Below are positions 1 to 7,824 of a stretch of DNA of 25,465 nucleotides, in pieces; position 1 is the stretch's first letter, and each line of letters opens with the position of its first letter. The position numbers were made by a program, and so were the translations under genes. The DNA lies in assembly GCA_029781465.1 (NCBI GenBank), contig JAKOWQ010000104.1, forward strand, positions 1 to 25,465. Direction: 5' to 3'. The notes beneath the pieces are model-generated. The model was not told where the DNA came from and did no database searches. It saw only the letters and a list, made by a program, of their open reading frames with translations. This DNA comes from Pseudomonadota bacterium (GTDB lineage: Bacteria; Pseudomonadota; Alphaproteobacteria; Sphingomonadales; Sphingomonadaceae).

Positions 1-833
1 CGCCCGAAATCCTGCCCTCGCAGCGCCAGGCCCATGTCGATTTTGCCGCGCCGGATCTGCCGATGATGCTGCCGGGCCGCCCGGAGATGCGCTATGACCT
101 GCCCAAGGCCTGGCGCAATTTCCGCGAGCTGGTGAAGAACAAGGAAGATACCTCCAAGGTTACCCCGATTTTCGAGGCCTTGCCCTGGCGCGGGATCTAC
201 GACGCGGCGCTGAGCTTCCTCAAGACCGATCGCGCGCAGGAAATCCGCCGCAAGGAACCCTCGCTTGTGCCGATCCTCGACAACCATGAGGAACTGCGCA
301 AGATGCCCGCTGGCAGCCTTGCCCAGGTCTATTGCGATTTCATGGAGCGCGAGGGGCTGTCGGCGCACGGCCTGGTTGACGAGCTCGACAAGAACCGTCC
401 GCCCGAGATGTACTGGGACGATCAGGTTACCTGGTACTTCAACCGCATGCGCGACACCCACGATCTGATGCACATCCTTTCCGGGTTCGGCCGCGATGCG
501 CTGGGCGAACAGTGCGTTCTGGCCTTCACCTACAGCCAGCAACCGTCGCCCGCGCACCTGTTCCTGGGCTATGCCGGCGCGATCGAAATCGCCAAGCGCG
601 CGACGGTGAAGGTTCCGGTGTTCCGCGCGGTGCGCGAGGGCCAGAAGATGGGCAAGGCCTGCCCGCGGCTGGTCGAAATGGCGATCACCGAGCTGCTGCC
701 GCTGCCGATCGAGGAAGTACGCCGCCGTCTGAACATCAAGGCGCCGACCTATTACAACCAGGCCCACGCGATGTGGCGCGCGGCCGGAATCGATCCATAC
801 GATCTGATGGCACCGGCCCAGGCTGCGGCCTGA
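1..833 (+). CDS. COQ4-family ubiquinone biosynthesis protein (5' end probably beyond window)
   Basis: COQ4 proteins support ubiquinone synthesis and have been linked to ring decarboxylation/hydroxylation and scaffolding of the Coq complex. Counting from the ATG at 63, the protein has 256 residues and carries the family metal motif H-D-x-x-H-(x11)-E (H133, D134, H137, E149), preceded by an alpha-helical N-terminal half. The frame stays open from base 3 to the ATG at 63 with GC-rich third positions, and there is no Shine-Dalgarno before 63, so the true start is probably outside the window; 63 is the first in-frame ATG inside it. The gene converges on the deiodinase-like gene with only 4 bp between the stops. 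Family call is strong, the start is uncertain. Confidence 0.83.
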   Translation, partial: PEILPSQRQAHVDFAAPDLPMMLPGRPEMRYDLPKAWRNFRELVKNKEDTSKVTPIFEALPWRGIYDAALSFLKTDRAQEIRRKEPSLVPILDNHEELRKMPAGSLAQVYCDFMEREGLSAHGLVDELDKNRPPEMYWDDQVTWYFNRMRDTHDLMHILSGFGRDALGEQCVLAFTYSQQPSPAHLFLGYAGAIEIAKRATVKVPVFRAVREGQKMGKACPRLVEMAITELLPLPIEEVRRRLNIKAPTYYNQAHAMWRAAGIDPYDLMAPAQAAA

Positions 834-837
834 CCGG

Positions 838-1512
838 CTAGATCCAGCTGGAGATCGCCGCGATCGGCTTGCGCTGCACGGCGTGGGCCGGAACCGTGGC
901 GTCTGGCGCCGGGTGGCCGACCACTACCAGCATCATCGGCTTCTCATCGCCGGGGCGCTGGCAGATCGCGTTGAGGAACTTCATCGGCGCGGGCGTGTGG
1001 GTCAGCGTGGCAAGCCCCGCTTCGTGCAAGGTTGCGAGCAACAACCCCACCGCTATCCCGACGCTTTCGGTGACGTAATAGTTCTGCCGGTTGTCGCCAG
1101 GATTGGGGCCGCCGCGGCGCTGGCCGAACACCGCGATGAGCCAGGGCGCGGTTTCCAGATAGGGTTTGACATCGTCGGTGCCGAGCGGAGCCAGAGCCTC
1201 GAGCCATTCATCGCTGGCCTTGCCGGCATAGAATTCGCGCTCCTCATCCTCCGCCAGCCGGCGCACCTCGCGTTTGGCTTCGGGCGAGGAGATGACCGCG
1301 AAATGCCAAGGCTGATGATTGGCCCCCGATGGCGCCGTTCCCGCCGCAAGGATCGCCTGCTCGATCACGTCTCGCGGTACCGGCGCATCGGTGAAGAAGC
1401 GGCAGGTGCGCCGGGTACGCAAGCGCTCATAGCTCGCCCTTGCCCGCGCAAGCCGTTCTGCATCGGTGAGCACCGGCAGGGCGGGATAGGGCAGCTGGGG
1501 ATAGTCGCTCAT
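838..1512 (-). CDS. Nitroreductase-fold flavoprotein, iodotyrosine deiodinase-like
   Basis: A 224-residue FMN-dependent nitroreductase-superfamily protein. The N-terminal RRTCRFF and APSGANHQPW segments (about 34-69) are FMN-phosphate contacts. It resembles the iodotyrosine deiodinase (IYD) branch more than ordinary nitroreductases: E91, Y95 and K116 sit at the spacing (Y-4, Y, Y+21) of the human IYD lid residues E157, Y161 and K182, and the segments KPYLETAP, THTP and GHPAPDATVP look like their IYD counterparts. IYD reductively removes halogen from halotyrosines. The ATG at 1512 is chosen because AAGGAG lies just upstream and because it overlaps the stop of the DUF3052 gene (ATGA, 4 bases), implying translational coupling. 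A longer open frame continues upstream but is a shadow of the neighbour. The substrate is inferred; reduction of another aromatic or flavin substrate is possible. Confidence 0.85.
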   Translation of the reverse strand: MSDYPQLPYPALPVLTDAERLARARASYERLRTRRTCRFFTDAPVPRDVIEQAILAAGTAPSGANHQPWHFAVISSPEAKREVRRLAEDEEREFYAGKASDEWLEALAPLGTDDVKPYLETAPWLIAVFGQRRGGPNPGDNRQNYYVTESVGIAVGLLLATLHEAGLATLTHTPAPMKFLNAICQRPGDEKPMMLVVVGHPAPDATVPAHAVQRKPIAAISSWI

Positions 1513-1916
1513 CGCAGCTCCTTGCGGATCACCAGTTTCAGCCCGGACCAGATATCGTCCACCGCGCAGACCTTGGTATCGACCAGGCCGAGCGGCAGAC
1601 AGACCTCGCGGATGGTGTCCTCGGTGATGTCGGTTGGCACTTTTGCCGCCTTCTTGGGCCACGAGACCCAGATCTGGCCATCAGGTGCGATCTGGTGGCG
1701 CAGGGTGGCAAGATGGGCTTCGAGATTCGATCGTTCGGTCACAAAGATATGCGCGGCGTCGATCCCCTGCGCGGGATTGGCCACGAAGGTCAGCTCCAGG
1801 GCATATTCGTCGATCTCATCGGCCACGTTTTCGGGCATGGCATCGAACCACACTCGCATCCCGTCACGCAGCGAAAGCTTTTTGGCGAGCGGGGTGCCGG
1901 AATAGCCAGTGGTCAT
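1509..1916 (-). CDS. DUF3052 family protein
   Basis: A 135-residue soluble protein with the start typical of DUF3052 proteins (GYSGTPLAKKL at residues 4-14) and a conserved core containing IWVSWPKKAAKVPTDIT followed by a C-terminal D-D-I-W-S-G-L-K segment. No catalytic motif is evident and the function is unknown. ATG 1916 is preferred over an in-frame GTG at 1925 because AGGTGG lies about 6 nt upstream of the ATG and the family consensus begins there. Its stop overlaps the start of the downstream deiodinase-like flavoprotein by 4 bases, so the two are almost certainly co-translated. It is separated from purL by a hairpin repeat. Confidence 0.82.
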   Translation of the reverse strand: MTTGYSGTPLAKKLSLRDGMRVWFDAMPENVADEIDEYALELTFVANPAQGIDAAHIFVTERSNLEAHLATLRHQIAPDGQIWVSWPKKAAKVPTDITEDTIREVCLPLGLVDTKVCAVDDIWSGLKLVIRKELR

Positions 1917-1944
1917 GTGGGCCACCTAGCCTACGCCCTTGCTA

Positions 1945-1975
1945 CCGTCACCCTGAAACAAGTTCAGGGTAACGG
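1945..1975. repeat. REP-like palindrome, possible terminator of purL
   Basis: An inverted repeat with arms ACCCTGAA (1950-1957) and TTCAGGGT (1963-1970) around a 5-nt loop. It extends by four further pairs (CCGT/ACGG) past a single mismatch. It lies between the purL stop (1990) and the DUF3052 start (1916). There is no U-run on the minus strand, so a classical intrinsic terminator is unlikely. The CCCTGAA-acaag-TTCAGGG core looks like dispersed palindromes I know from sphingomonad genomes; the copy number here cannot be tested from one window. Confidence 0.6.
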
Positions 1976-1989
1976 TTGGGAATGGGTTG

Positions 1990-4170
1990 TCAGCCTTCCA
2001 TCCAGTCGCGGAAGAAGCTCTCGCTGGCTTCGCGCAGGGCAGCGAGGGGGATCGGCTTGCCGTTCACTTCCAGCACGCTTCCACCGGTCTTGCCGATCCG
2101 CATCACCGGCAGGCCCAACCCATCGAGCGCATCGGCATCGGGCAGCGTCACCACATAGCGCGATTGCGCTTCGCCGAAGGCGAGGCCCGCGTTCATGCCA
2201 TCCAACTCGGCACCGACATTCCCGGCCAGTGCCATCTCGGCAATGGCCACAAGCAGGCCGCCATCGCTGACATCGTGGACCGCGCTGACCGCGCCGTTTG
2301 CGATCAGATCCCGCACGGCTTCACCGAGCCTGCGCTCAAGCTCCAGATCGACCACCGGTGCGTCGCCGTCTTCGCGCCCGTGAATCTCGCGCAGGTAGAG
2401 CGACTGGCCAAGCTGATCGTAGTTGTAGCCGATGACCACGATCTCCTCGCCCGCAGCCTTGAAGGCGATCGTTGCCATGGCCGCATGGTCGTCCATCAAT
2501 CCGACGCCGCCGATTGCGGGGGTGGGGAGGATGGCGGAGCCGCCGCCGGTGGCCTTGCTTTCGTTGTAGAGCGACACGTTCCCGCTCACGATCGGGTAAT
2601 CCAGCGCCCGGCAAGCATCGCCCATCCCGCGCAAAGCCTCGACGATCTGGGCCATGATTTCGGGCCGCTGCGGGTTGGCGAAGTTGAGGCAGTTGGTGAT
2701 CGCCAAAGGCTTCGCGCCGACGGCCGAGATATTGCGCCAGGTTTCCGCCACCGCCTGCTTGCCGCCCTCGTAGGGGTCGGCATAGCAATAGCGCGGGGTG
2801 CAGTCGGTGCTCATCGCCAGCGCCTTGCGGGTGCCGTGGATCCGCACCACCGCCGCGTCGCCGCCGCTCTTCTGGAGTGTGTCTGCGCCAACCTGGCTGT
2901 CATACTGCTCCCAGATCCACCGCCGGCTGGCGAGATCGGGGCAAGCCATCAGCTTCAGCAGATCGGCGGCGATGTCGGCGCTTTCGGGCACATCGCCGAG
3001 CGGCTTGACCTTGGCCCAGGCCTTGTATTCCTCAAGGCTGAGGTGGGGGCGGTCGTAGAGCGGCGCTTCATCGGCCAGCGGGCCCAGCGGAATGTCGCAG
3101 ACCACTTCGCCGCCCCATTCCAGCACCATGTGCCCGGTGTCGGTCACTTCGCCGATCACCGCGAAATCCAGCTCCCACTTGCGGAATATCGCCTCGGCCA
3201 TGGCCTCCTTGCCGGGCTTGAGCACCATGAGCATGCGCTCCTGGCTTTCGCTCAGCATCATTTCATAGGGGGTCATGCCCTCTTCACGGCAGGGCACCGC
3301 GTCCATGTTGAGGCGGATGCCCGCGCCGCCCTTGCTGGCCATTTCGACCGACGAACTGGTCAGCCCCGCCGCGCCCATGTCCTGGATCGCCACGATCGCG
3401 TCGGTCGCCATCAGTTCGAGGCAGGCTTCGATCAGCAGCTTTTCGGTAAAGGGATCGCCGACCTGCACGGTCGGGCGCTTTTCTTCCGAATCCTCACCGA
3501 AATCGGCGCTCGCCATGGTCGCGCCATGGATTCCGTCGCGTCCGGTCTTGGAGCCGACATAGACGATCGGATTGCCCAGACCGGTGGCGGCGCAATAGAA
3601 GATCTTGTCGGTATCGGCCACGCCCACGGTCATCGCGTTGACCAGGATGTTGCCGTCATAGGCGGGATGGAAGTTGGTCTCGCCGCCCACGGTGGGTACA
3701 CCCACGCAGTTGCCGTAGCCGCCGATCCCGGCGACCACGCCCTTGACCAGGCTCTTCATCTTGGGATGATCGGGGCGGCCAAAGCGCAGCGCGTTCATGT
3801 TGGCGACGGGCCGCGCGCCCATGGTGAACACGTCGCGCAGAATCCCGCCCACCCCGGTTGCCGCGCCCTGATAGGGTTCGATGTAGCTGGGGTGGTTGTG
3901 GCTCTCCATCTTGAAGATCGCCGCCTGCCCGTCACCGATGTCGATCACGCCCGCGTTCTCGCCCGGGCCGCAGATCACCCACGGCGCCTCGGTGGGCAAT
4001 TTCTTGAGGTGCAGGCGGCTCGACTTGTAGCTGCAATGCTCCGACCACATCACCGAAAAGATGCCCAGCTCGACCAGATTGGGCTCGCGCCCCAGTGCGT
4101 GGAGCACATGGGCGTATTCTTCCTCGGACAGCCCGTGCTGGGCGACGACATCGGGGGTGATTTCGGCCAT
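1990..4170 (-). CDS. purL: Phosphoribosylformylglycinamidine synthase subunit PurL
   Basis: ATP-dependent amidation of FGAR to FGAM in purine synthesis. At 726 residues this is the small PurL form, which lacks the glutaminase domain and works with separate PurQ and PurS (not in the window). Visible marks are MWSEHCSYKSS (41-51, containing the conserved H45), the glycine-rich GPGENAG (68-74), the HNHP motif (91-94), and two repeated AIRS-like halves; the second half includes GGDAAVVRIHGTRKALA and HDVSDGG. Length and ends match the family. The ATG at 4170 has a weak AAGGG about 9 nt upstream. It stands 32 bp downstream of the YdjM-like gene on the same strand. Confidence 0.97.
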   Translation of the reverse strand: MAEITPDVVAQHGLSEEEYAHVLHALGREPNLVELGIFSVMWSEHCSYKSSRLHLKKLPTEAPWVICGPGENAGVIDIGDGQAAIFKMESHNHPSYIEPYQGAATGVGGILRDVFTMGARPVANMNALRFGRPDHPKMKSLVKGVVAGIGGYGNCVGVPTVGGETNFHPAYDGNILVNAMTVGVADTDKIFYCAATGLGNPIVYVGSKTGRDGIHGATMASADFGEDSEEKRPTVQVGDPFTEKLLIEACLELMATDAIVAIQDMGAAGLTSSSVEMASKGGAGIRLNMDAVPCREEGMTPYEMMLSESQERMLMVLKPGKEAMAEAIFRKWELDFAVIGEVTDTGHMVLEWGGEVVCDIPLGPLADEAPLYDRPHLSLEEYKAWAKVKPLGDVPESADIAADLLKLMACPDLASRRWIWEQYDSQVGADTLQKSGGDAAVVRIHGTRKALAMSTDCTPRYCYADPYEGGKQAVAETWRNISAVGAKPLAITNCLNFANPQRPEIMAQIVEALRGMGDACRALDYPIVSGNVSLYNESKATGGGSAILPTPAIGGVGLMDDHAAMATIAFKAAGEEIVVIGYNYDQLGQSLYLREIHGREDGDAPVVDLELERRLGEAVRDLIANGAVSAVHDVSDGGLLVAIAEMALAGNVGAELDGMNAGLAFGEAQSRYVVTLPDADALDGLGLPVMRIGKTGGSVLEVNGKPIPLAALREASESFFRDWMEG

Positions 4171-4202
4171 GCGCGGCCCTTAGCGTCGCGCCCCGTTTCC
4201 CG

Positions 4203-4859
4203 CTAGCCCATTCCGGGCTGGCTGGCCTCGCTTTTCCCCATCCACCACGCCGCCAGCGTTGCCAGGCCATAGGCGAAGAAGGCGAGGTAGCTGGTTCCGG
4301 CTGTTACCTCGGGCTCCACCGGCCCGAACCAGTTGATCGCCTGAAGCAGCAACAGCACCGCCACGAGTACCAATACCCGGCCAGTCGCGGGTCTGCGCAT
4401 GCGCGCATACCACCACAGCGCACCAAAGGTGATGCCCAGTTCCAGCGGCATCTCGATCGCCGGGTGGTTCCATAGCCCCAGGCCCAGCTTGGGCGGCGAT
4501 CCGGCGAGGGTGAGGTCGGGGACATGGACCAGCAGGTCAAGAAACCAGTGGCTCAGCACCACCGCGCAGCCGATCAGTCCGCCCAGCGCATCGCGCAGCA
4601 CCAGCGAACGCCCCAGCCAGACCGCCCCGGCAAAGGCCGCGGCGCCCAGCAGGCTGTGGGTATAGGGCATCGAATAGAGGTCCATCGGGTTCATCGCGCT
4701 GATCCCGGGGGTGACCCGCATATGCTCCACCCCCACAAGCAGCAGCGCGAAGAACGCCCAGTCGACCAGCTGTGCGCCGATGAACAGCAGCACCAGCGGC
4801 GGCGCCTTGCGGCTGGCTGCCGAGGCGGCGAGCGCCGGGGCCCAGTGGCCGATGAACAC
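4203..4859 (-). CDS. Polytopic membrane protein, YdjM/DUF457-like
   Basis: A 218-residue protein with about five or six predicted membrane segments (around 20-42, 68-85, 92-112, 138-152, 162-178, 190-208). Polar residues within or next to the membrane (HW at 5-6, D33, H68, SHWFLD at 103-108, H112) recall the H/D pattern of the YdjM/DUF457 family of putative membrane metal-dependent hydrolases. No reaction is known. The start is a GTG at 4859, supported by GGAGGAG about 10 nt upstream and by its position 3 bp after the stop of the DUF2177 gene. The two are probably co-transcribed and both lie in the membrane. Confidence 0.72.
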   Translation of the reverse strand: MFIGHWAPALAASAASRKAPPLVLLFIGAQLVDWAFFALLLVGVEHMRVTPGISAMNPMDLYSMPYTHSLLGAAAFAGAVWLGRSLVLRDALGGLIGCAVVLSHWFLDLLVHVPDLTLAGSPPKLGLGLWNHPAIEMPLELGITFGALWWYARMRRPATGRVLVLVAVLLLLQAINWFGPVEPEVTAGTSYLAFFAYGLATLAAWWMGKSEASQPGMG

Positions 4860-4862
4860 GGC

Positions 4863-5288
4863 CTATGCTCCTCCGAAGCGCAGTGCGGCGATGCTGGCCA
4901 GGCCGCTGGCCAGCGCGGTTGCCGCCGCGCCCCAGGCTATGTCGATCACGGTGATCTGGCTGTTCCAGACCTTGAGCGTCGCCTGGTTGGTCAGATCGTA
5001 GGTCGCATAGGCCAGCGCGCCGAGCAGCGCCCCGCTCAGCACCCCAAGCGGAACTCCGCCAAGCAGCGCGAGCGGGTCGGCCGGGGCCAGCGCCGGGCGC
5101 ACCGCAAACCAGACGATCCCGCCGATGTAGACCAGATAGAAGGCAATCGCAGGAAGCGGACGAAACGCCGGGGCCAGCACCTCGCCCAGCGCCGGGCGGT
5201 AGAGGCTTGGGGCAGCCCAGCGCAGCCACAGGAAATCGAGCAGGCCGAAAGCAGCCGCGGCGACGGCATAGGCAATAATCCACTTCAA
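4863..5288 (-). CDS. DUF2177 family membrane protein
   Basis: A 141-residue, four-helix membrane protein. It has the DUF2177 features: N-terminal KWIIAYAVAAAAFGLLDFLWL, a second helix followed by R-P-x-L, a GALLGALAYATYDLTNQATL segment and a C-terminal D-I-A-W-G helix. Function unknown. The start is set at TTG 5288: GGGGAGA lies about 8 nt upstream, and the family begins with M-K/L followed directly by the first membrane helix. A GTG further upstream (5366) would add a polar tail and overlap the divergent xseB start, so it is rejected. The gene begins 62 bp from xseB on the other strand, so both promoters must lie in this short gap. Confidence 0.8.
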   Translation of the reverse strand: MKWIIAYAVAAAAFGLLDFLWLRWAAPSLYRPALGEVLAPAFRPLPAIAFYLVYIGGIVWFAVRPALAPADPLALLGGVPLGVLSGALLGALAYATYDLTNQATLKVWNSQITVIDIAWGAAATALASGLASIAALRFGGA

Positions 5289-5350
5289 GTGAGGTCTCCC
5301 CTTTTGTCGCAGCTTGACCCTTGTGCCGCGCGCGGTCAATGCTCCCGCGC

Positions 5351-5608
5351 ATGGAAAACGCTTCACCCGATCTTGCCGCGATGAGCTTCGAGGACGCGCT
5401 GCGTGCGCTTGAGGATGTGGTGCGCAAGCTTGAAAGCGGCGAGGTGCCGCTCGATCAGTCGATCACGCTTTACGAACGGGGCGAGGCGCTTCGCAAGCAT
5501 TGCCAGGCCCGGCTCGACGCCGCCTCGGCCCGGATCGAAAAGATCGTGACCGGGGCAGGGGGCGAAGCCGCCGGAACCCAGCCGTTCGATCCCGAATCCG
5601 GGCGCTGA
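5351..5608 (+). CDS. xseB: Exodeoxyribonuclease VII small subunit
   Basis: Small subunit of exonuclease VII, which binds XseA and degrades single-stranded DNA to oligonucleotides. 85 residues, as expected. The helical hairpin SFEDALRALEDVVRKLESGE (11-30) followed by PLDQSITLYERGEALRKHC is diagnostic. The C-terminal 20 residues are low-complexity (GAGGEAAGTQPFDPESGR). ATG 5351 is used; upstream in-frame starts would run into the divergent gene's region, and the internal ATG at 5381 would remove only the non-conserved N-terminus. It is followed 2 bp later by the prenyl synthase gene, the common xseB-ispA order. Confidence 0.93.
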   Translation: MENASPDLAAMSFEDALRALEDVVRKLESGEVPLDQSITLYERGEALRKHCQARLDAASARIEKIVTGAGGEAAGTQPFDPESGR

Positions 5609-5610
5609 AC

Positions 5611-6501
5611 GTGGGCAGCCTGCTCACTCCGGCGCTGGCGCAAATCGCCCGCGAGGTCGATGCCGGGTTCGATGCCCTGCTGCCGGTGCCGCAAGACGCG
5701 CGCGCACGGTTGGTCGAGGCGATGCGCCATGCCACGATCGGCGGGGGCAAGCGGCTGCGTCCGCTGTTGCTGGTCGCCACCGCGCAGCTTTACGGCGCCG
5801 ATCGCGGGCAGGCGCTACGCGCCGGGCTGGCGATCGAGGCAGTCCATGCCTATTCGCTGGTCCACGATGACCTGCCGAGCATGGACGACGATGCCATGCG
5901 CCATGGCAAGCCGAGCGTGCACAAGGCTTTTGGCGAGGCGATTGCGGTGCTGGTTGGCGATGCCCTGCAGGCACTCGCTTTCGAGATCGTGACCGATCCG
6001 GCGACCAGCGGCGATCCCTTCGTGCGGGCCGAGCTCGCCCACGCGCTCGCGCTGGCGGCGGGCGGCGCGGGGATGGTCGGCGGACAGGCGATGGACATCG
6101 CTGCCGGCGATGCCATGTTCGATCTGCCCGCGATCACCCGGCTGCAGCAGCTCAAGACAGGGGCCCTGCTGGGCGCGGCGGTCGAGATGGGAGCGATCCT
6201 CGCCCATGTTCCGCACGAAGGGCGCCGTCACCTGCGCGGCTATGCCCACGATATCGGCCTGGCCTTTCAGATCGCTGACGATCTGATCGACCATGAGGGC
6301 GATGCCGATCGCGCCGGAAAGGCCGTGGGCAAGGATGCGGCTGCGGGCAAAGCGACCTTCGTTTCGCTGCTTGGACCCGAACGCGCGCGCGAGCAGGCGG
6401 GGATGCTGGTAGAACAGGCCATTGCACATCTGGCCTCGCATGGGGCAGAAGCCGATCTGTTGCGCGAGGTGGCGCGATTCATCGTCGAGAGGGACCGTTG
6501 A
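5611..6501 (+). CDS. ispA: Farnesyl/geranylgeranyl diphosphate synthase (IspA family)
   Basis: Condenses IPP with allylic diphosphates, feeding ubiquinone, carotenoid and undecaprenyl precursors. 296 residues with GGGKRLRP (44-51), the first Asp-rich motif HDDLPSMDDD (85-94), KTGAL and the second motif DDLID (223-227). The HAYSLVHDD context preceding the first motif is IspA-like (FPP-type). The start is a GTG at 5611, 2 bp after the xseB stop; earlier in-frame codons lie within xseB and encode an arginine-rich shadow. No strong Shine-Dalgarno is seen, so translational coupling to xseB is likely. The chain length of the product cannot be settled by eye. Confidence 0.93.
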   Translation: MGSLLTPALAQIAREVDAGFDALLPVPQDARARLVEAMRHATIGGGKRLRPLLLVATAQLYGADRGQALRAGLAIEAVHAYSLVHDDLPSMDDDAMRHGKPSVHKAFGEAIAVLVGDALQALAFEIVTDPATSGDPFVRAELAHALALAAGGAGMVGGQAMDIAAGDAMFDLPAITRLQQLKTGALLGAAVEMGAILAHVPHEGRRHLRGYAHDIGLAFQIADDLIDHEGDADRAGKAVGKDAAAGKATFVSLLGPERAREQAGMLVEQAIAHLASHGAEADLLREVARFIVERDR

Positions 6502-7014
6502 ATGACCACACGCATCGGCGTCTATCCCGGAACGTTCGATCCGATCACGCTGGGTCATGCCGATATCATCCGGCGCGGGGCCAAGCTGGTTGACCGGCTG
6601 ATTATCGGGGTCACCACGAATCCGTCGAAGGATCCGTTGTTCACACCCGATGAACGCATCGCGATGGTCACGCGCGAGGCGGCAGCGCTGGGGCTCGGCA
6701 ATGTCGAGGTGGTGGGGTTCAACGCCCTGCTGATGAAATTTGCCGAAAAGCAGGGCGCGAATGTGATCGTGCGCGGGCTGCGCGCGGTGGCCGATTTCGA
6801 ATACGAATTCCAGATGGCGGGGATGAACCAGCAGCTCAACGCCGGGATCGAAACCCTGTTCCTGATGGCCGACGTTTCGTTGCAGCCGATCGCTTCCAAG
6901 CTGGTCAAGGAGATCGCGCTGTTCGGCGGCGATATCTCCAAGTTCGTCAGCCCGGCGGTGCGCGAAGACGTGATGGCGCGAATTGCCAAGACCGGGAAGC
7001 TGGGGGACTATTAG
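6502..7014 (+). CDS. coaD: Phosphopantetheine adenylyltransferase
   Basis: Transfers AMP from ATP to 4'-phosphopantetheine to give dephospho-CoA, the penultimate step of CoA synthesis. 170 residues. The nucleotidyltransferase signature YPGTFDPITLGH (8-19, T/HxGH type with H19 catalytic), the VRGLR motif (90-94) and a C-terminal SS/KF-V-P helix are present. The ATG follows the ispA stop with no gap (TGA then ATG) and has GAGGGA about 9 nt upstream. It is therefore part of the xseB-ispA-coaD run. Confidence 0.97.
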   Translation: MTTRIGVYPGTFDPITLGHADIIRRGAKLVDRLIIGVTTNPSKDPLFTPDERIAMVTREAAALGLGNVEVVGFNALLMKFAEKQGANVIVRGLRAVADFEYEFQMAGMNQQLNAGIETLFLMADVSLQPIASKLVKEIALFGGDISKFVSPAVREDVMARIAKTGKLGDY

Positions 7015-7092
7015 AACCCATTCATTGCCACTTCAGCCAGCGGCGGCTATCCCGCTGCCCAACCTGACCTTTCAGTTTCGAGATTGCCCAGC

Positions 7093-7797
7093 ATGATCCG
7101 TCGTTTCCTTGCCCTTACCGCCATTTTTCTGGGACTTGCCGCCACACCCGCGCTGGCCAAGGACAAGAAGCCGATCACTCCGCCGCCCGTGGCGATGAGC
7201 GCCTATGTCGATCCCGATCCCACCCACGATCCCGACAACATCCTGGTGCTTGACCTGTCGAACGGCGGGCGGGTGCTGATCCGGATGATGCCGACCTGGG
7301 CACCCAACCATGTCGAGCGGGTCAAGTCTCTGGCCCGGCAAGGCTTTTACGACGGGATCATTTTCCACCGCGTGATCGAAGGGTTCATGGCCCAGACCGG
7401 CGATCCCACCGGGACCGGCGCGGGCGGATCGCCGCTGCCCGATCTCAAGGCCGAGTTCAACTATATGCCGCACGTGCGCGGCACGGTTTCGATGGCGCGG
7501 ACCGATCAGCCCGATACTGCCAACAGCCAGTTCTTCATCGTCTTCTTCCCGCGCTTCTCGCTCGATCACCGCTATACCAATTTCGGGCGGGTAATCGCGG
7601 GGATGGAAGCGGTTGACGCGATCAGCCGGGGCGAGCCGCCCGCCAACCCGACCCGGATCCTCCAGGCCTCGATCCTGTCGGACAACCGCCCGCAGCCCTC
7701 CGGGCAGGTACCGGTCGCGCCGACGGTGATTACCGCCGACATGCTCAACAATTCGAGCTCGGATAGTCCGGCCCCGTCCGATCCGCCCTCGAATTGA
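7093..7797 (+). CDS. Exported cyclophilin-type peptidylprolyl isomerase
   Basis: Catalyses cis-trans isomerisation of prolyl bonds. 234 residues: a signal peptide MIRRFLALTAIFLGLAATPALA with a likely cut after A22, a cyclophilin domain (about 48-200) with the FHRVIEGFMAQ motif (catalytic R93), SMAR and NSQFFI segments, then a Pro/Ser-rich disordered tail. It should act in the periplasm on folding envelope proteins. ATG 7093 is chosen over a TTG three codons upstream because it gives a standard signal peptide. A 78-bp gap separates it from coaD, so it may have its own promoter. queA follows 27 bp later. Confidence 0.93.
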   Translation: MIRRFLALTAIFLGLAATPALAKDKKPITPPPVAMSAYVDPDPTHDPDNILVLDLSNGGRVLIRMMPTWAPNHVERVKSLARQGFYDGIIFHRVIEGFMAQTGDPTGTGAGGSPLPDLKAEFNYMPHVRGTVSMARTDQPDTANSQFFIVFFPRFSLDHRYTNFGRVIAGMEAVDAISRGEPPANPTRILQASILSDNRPQPSGQVPVAPTVITADMLNNSSSDSPAPSDPPSN

Positions 7798-7824
7798 GGC
7801 GCGGATGCGGCTAGGGCCGCGGCG

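Noticed and set aside
1987..4206. 739-codon open frame on + opposite purL
   Set aside because: Mirror of purL produced by strong GC bias at third positions; His/Ala/Asp-rich product with no family character, and purL is certain.
7038..7057. CAGCGG/CCGCTG inverted repeat between coaD and the cyclophilin gene
   Set aside because: Six-bp stem without a T-run, expected often by chance in DNA this GC-rich.
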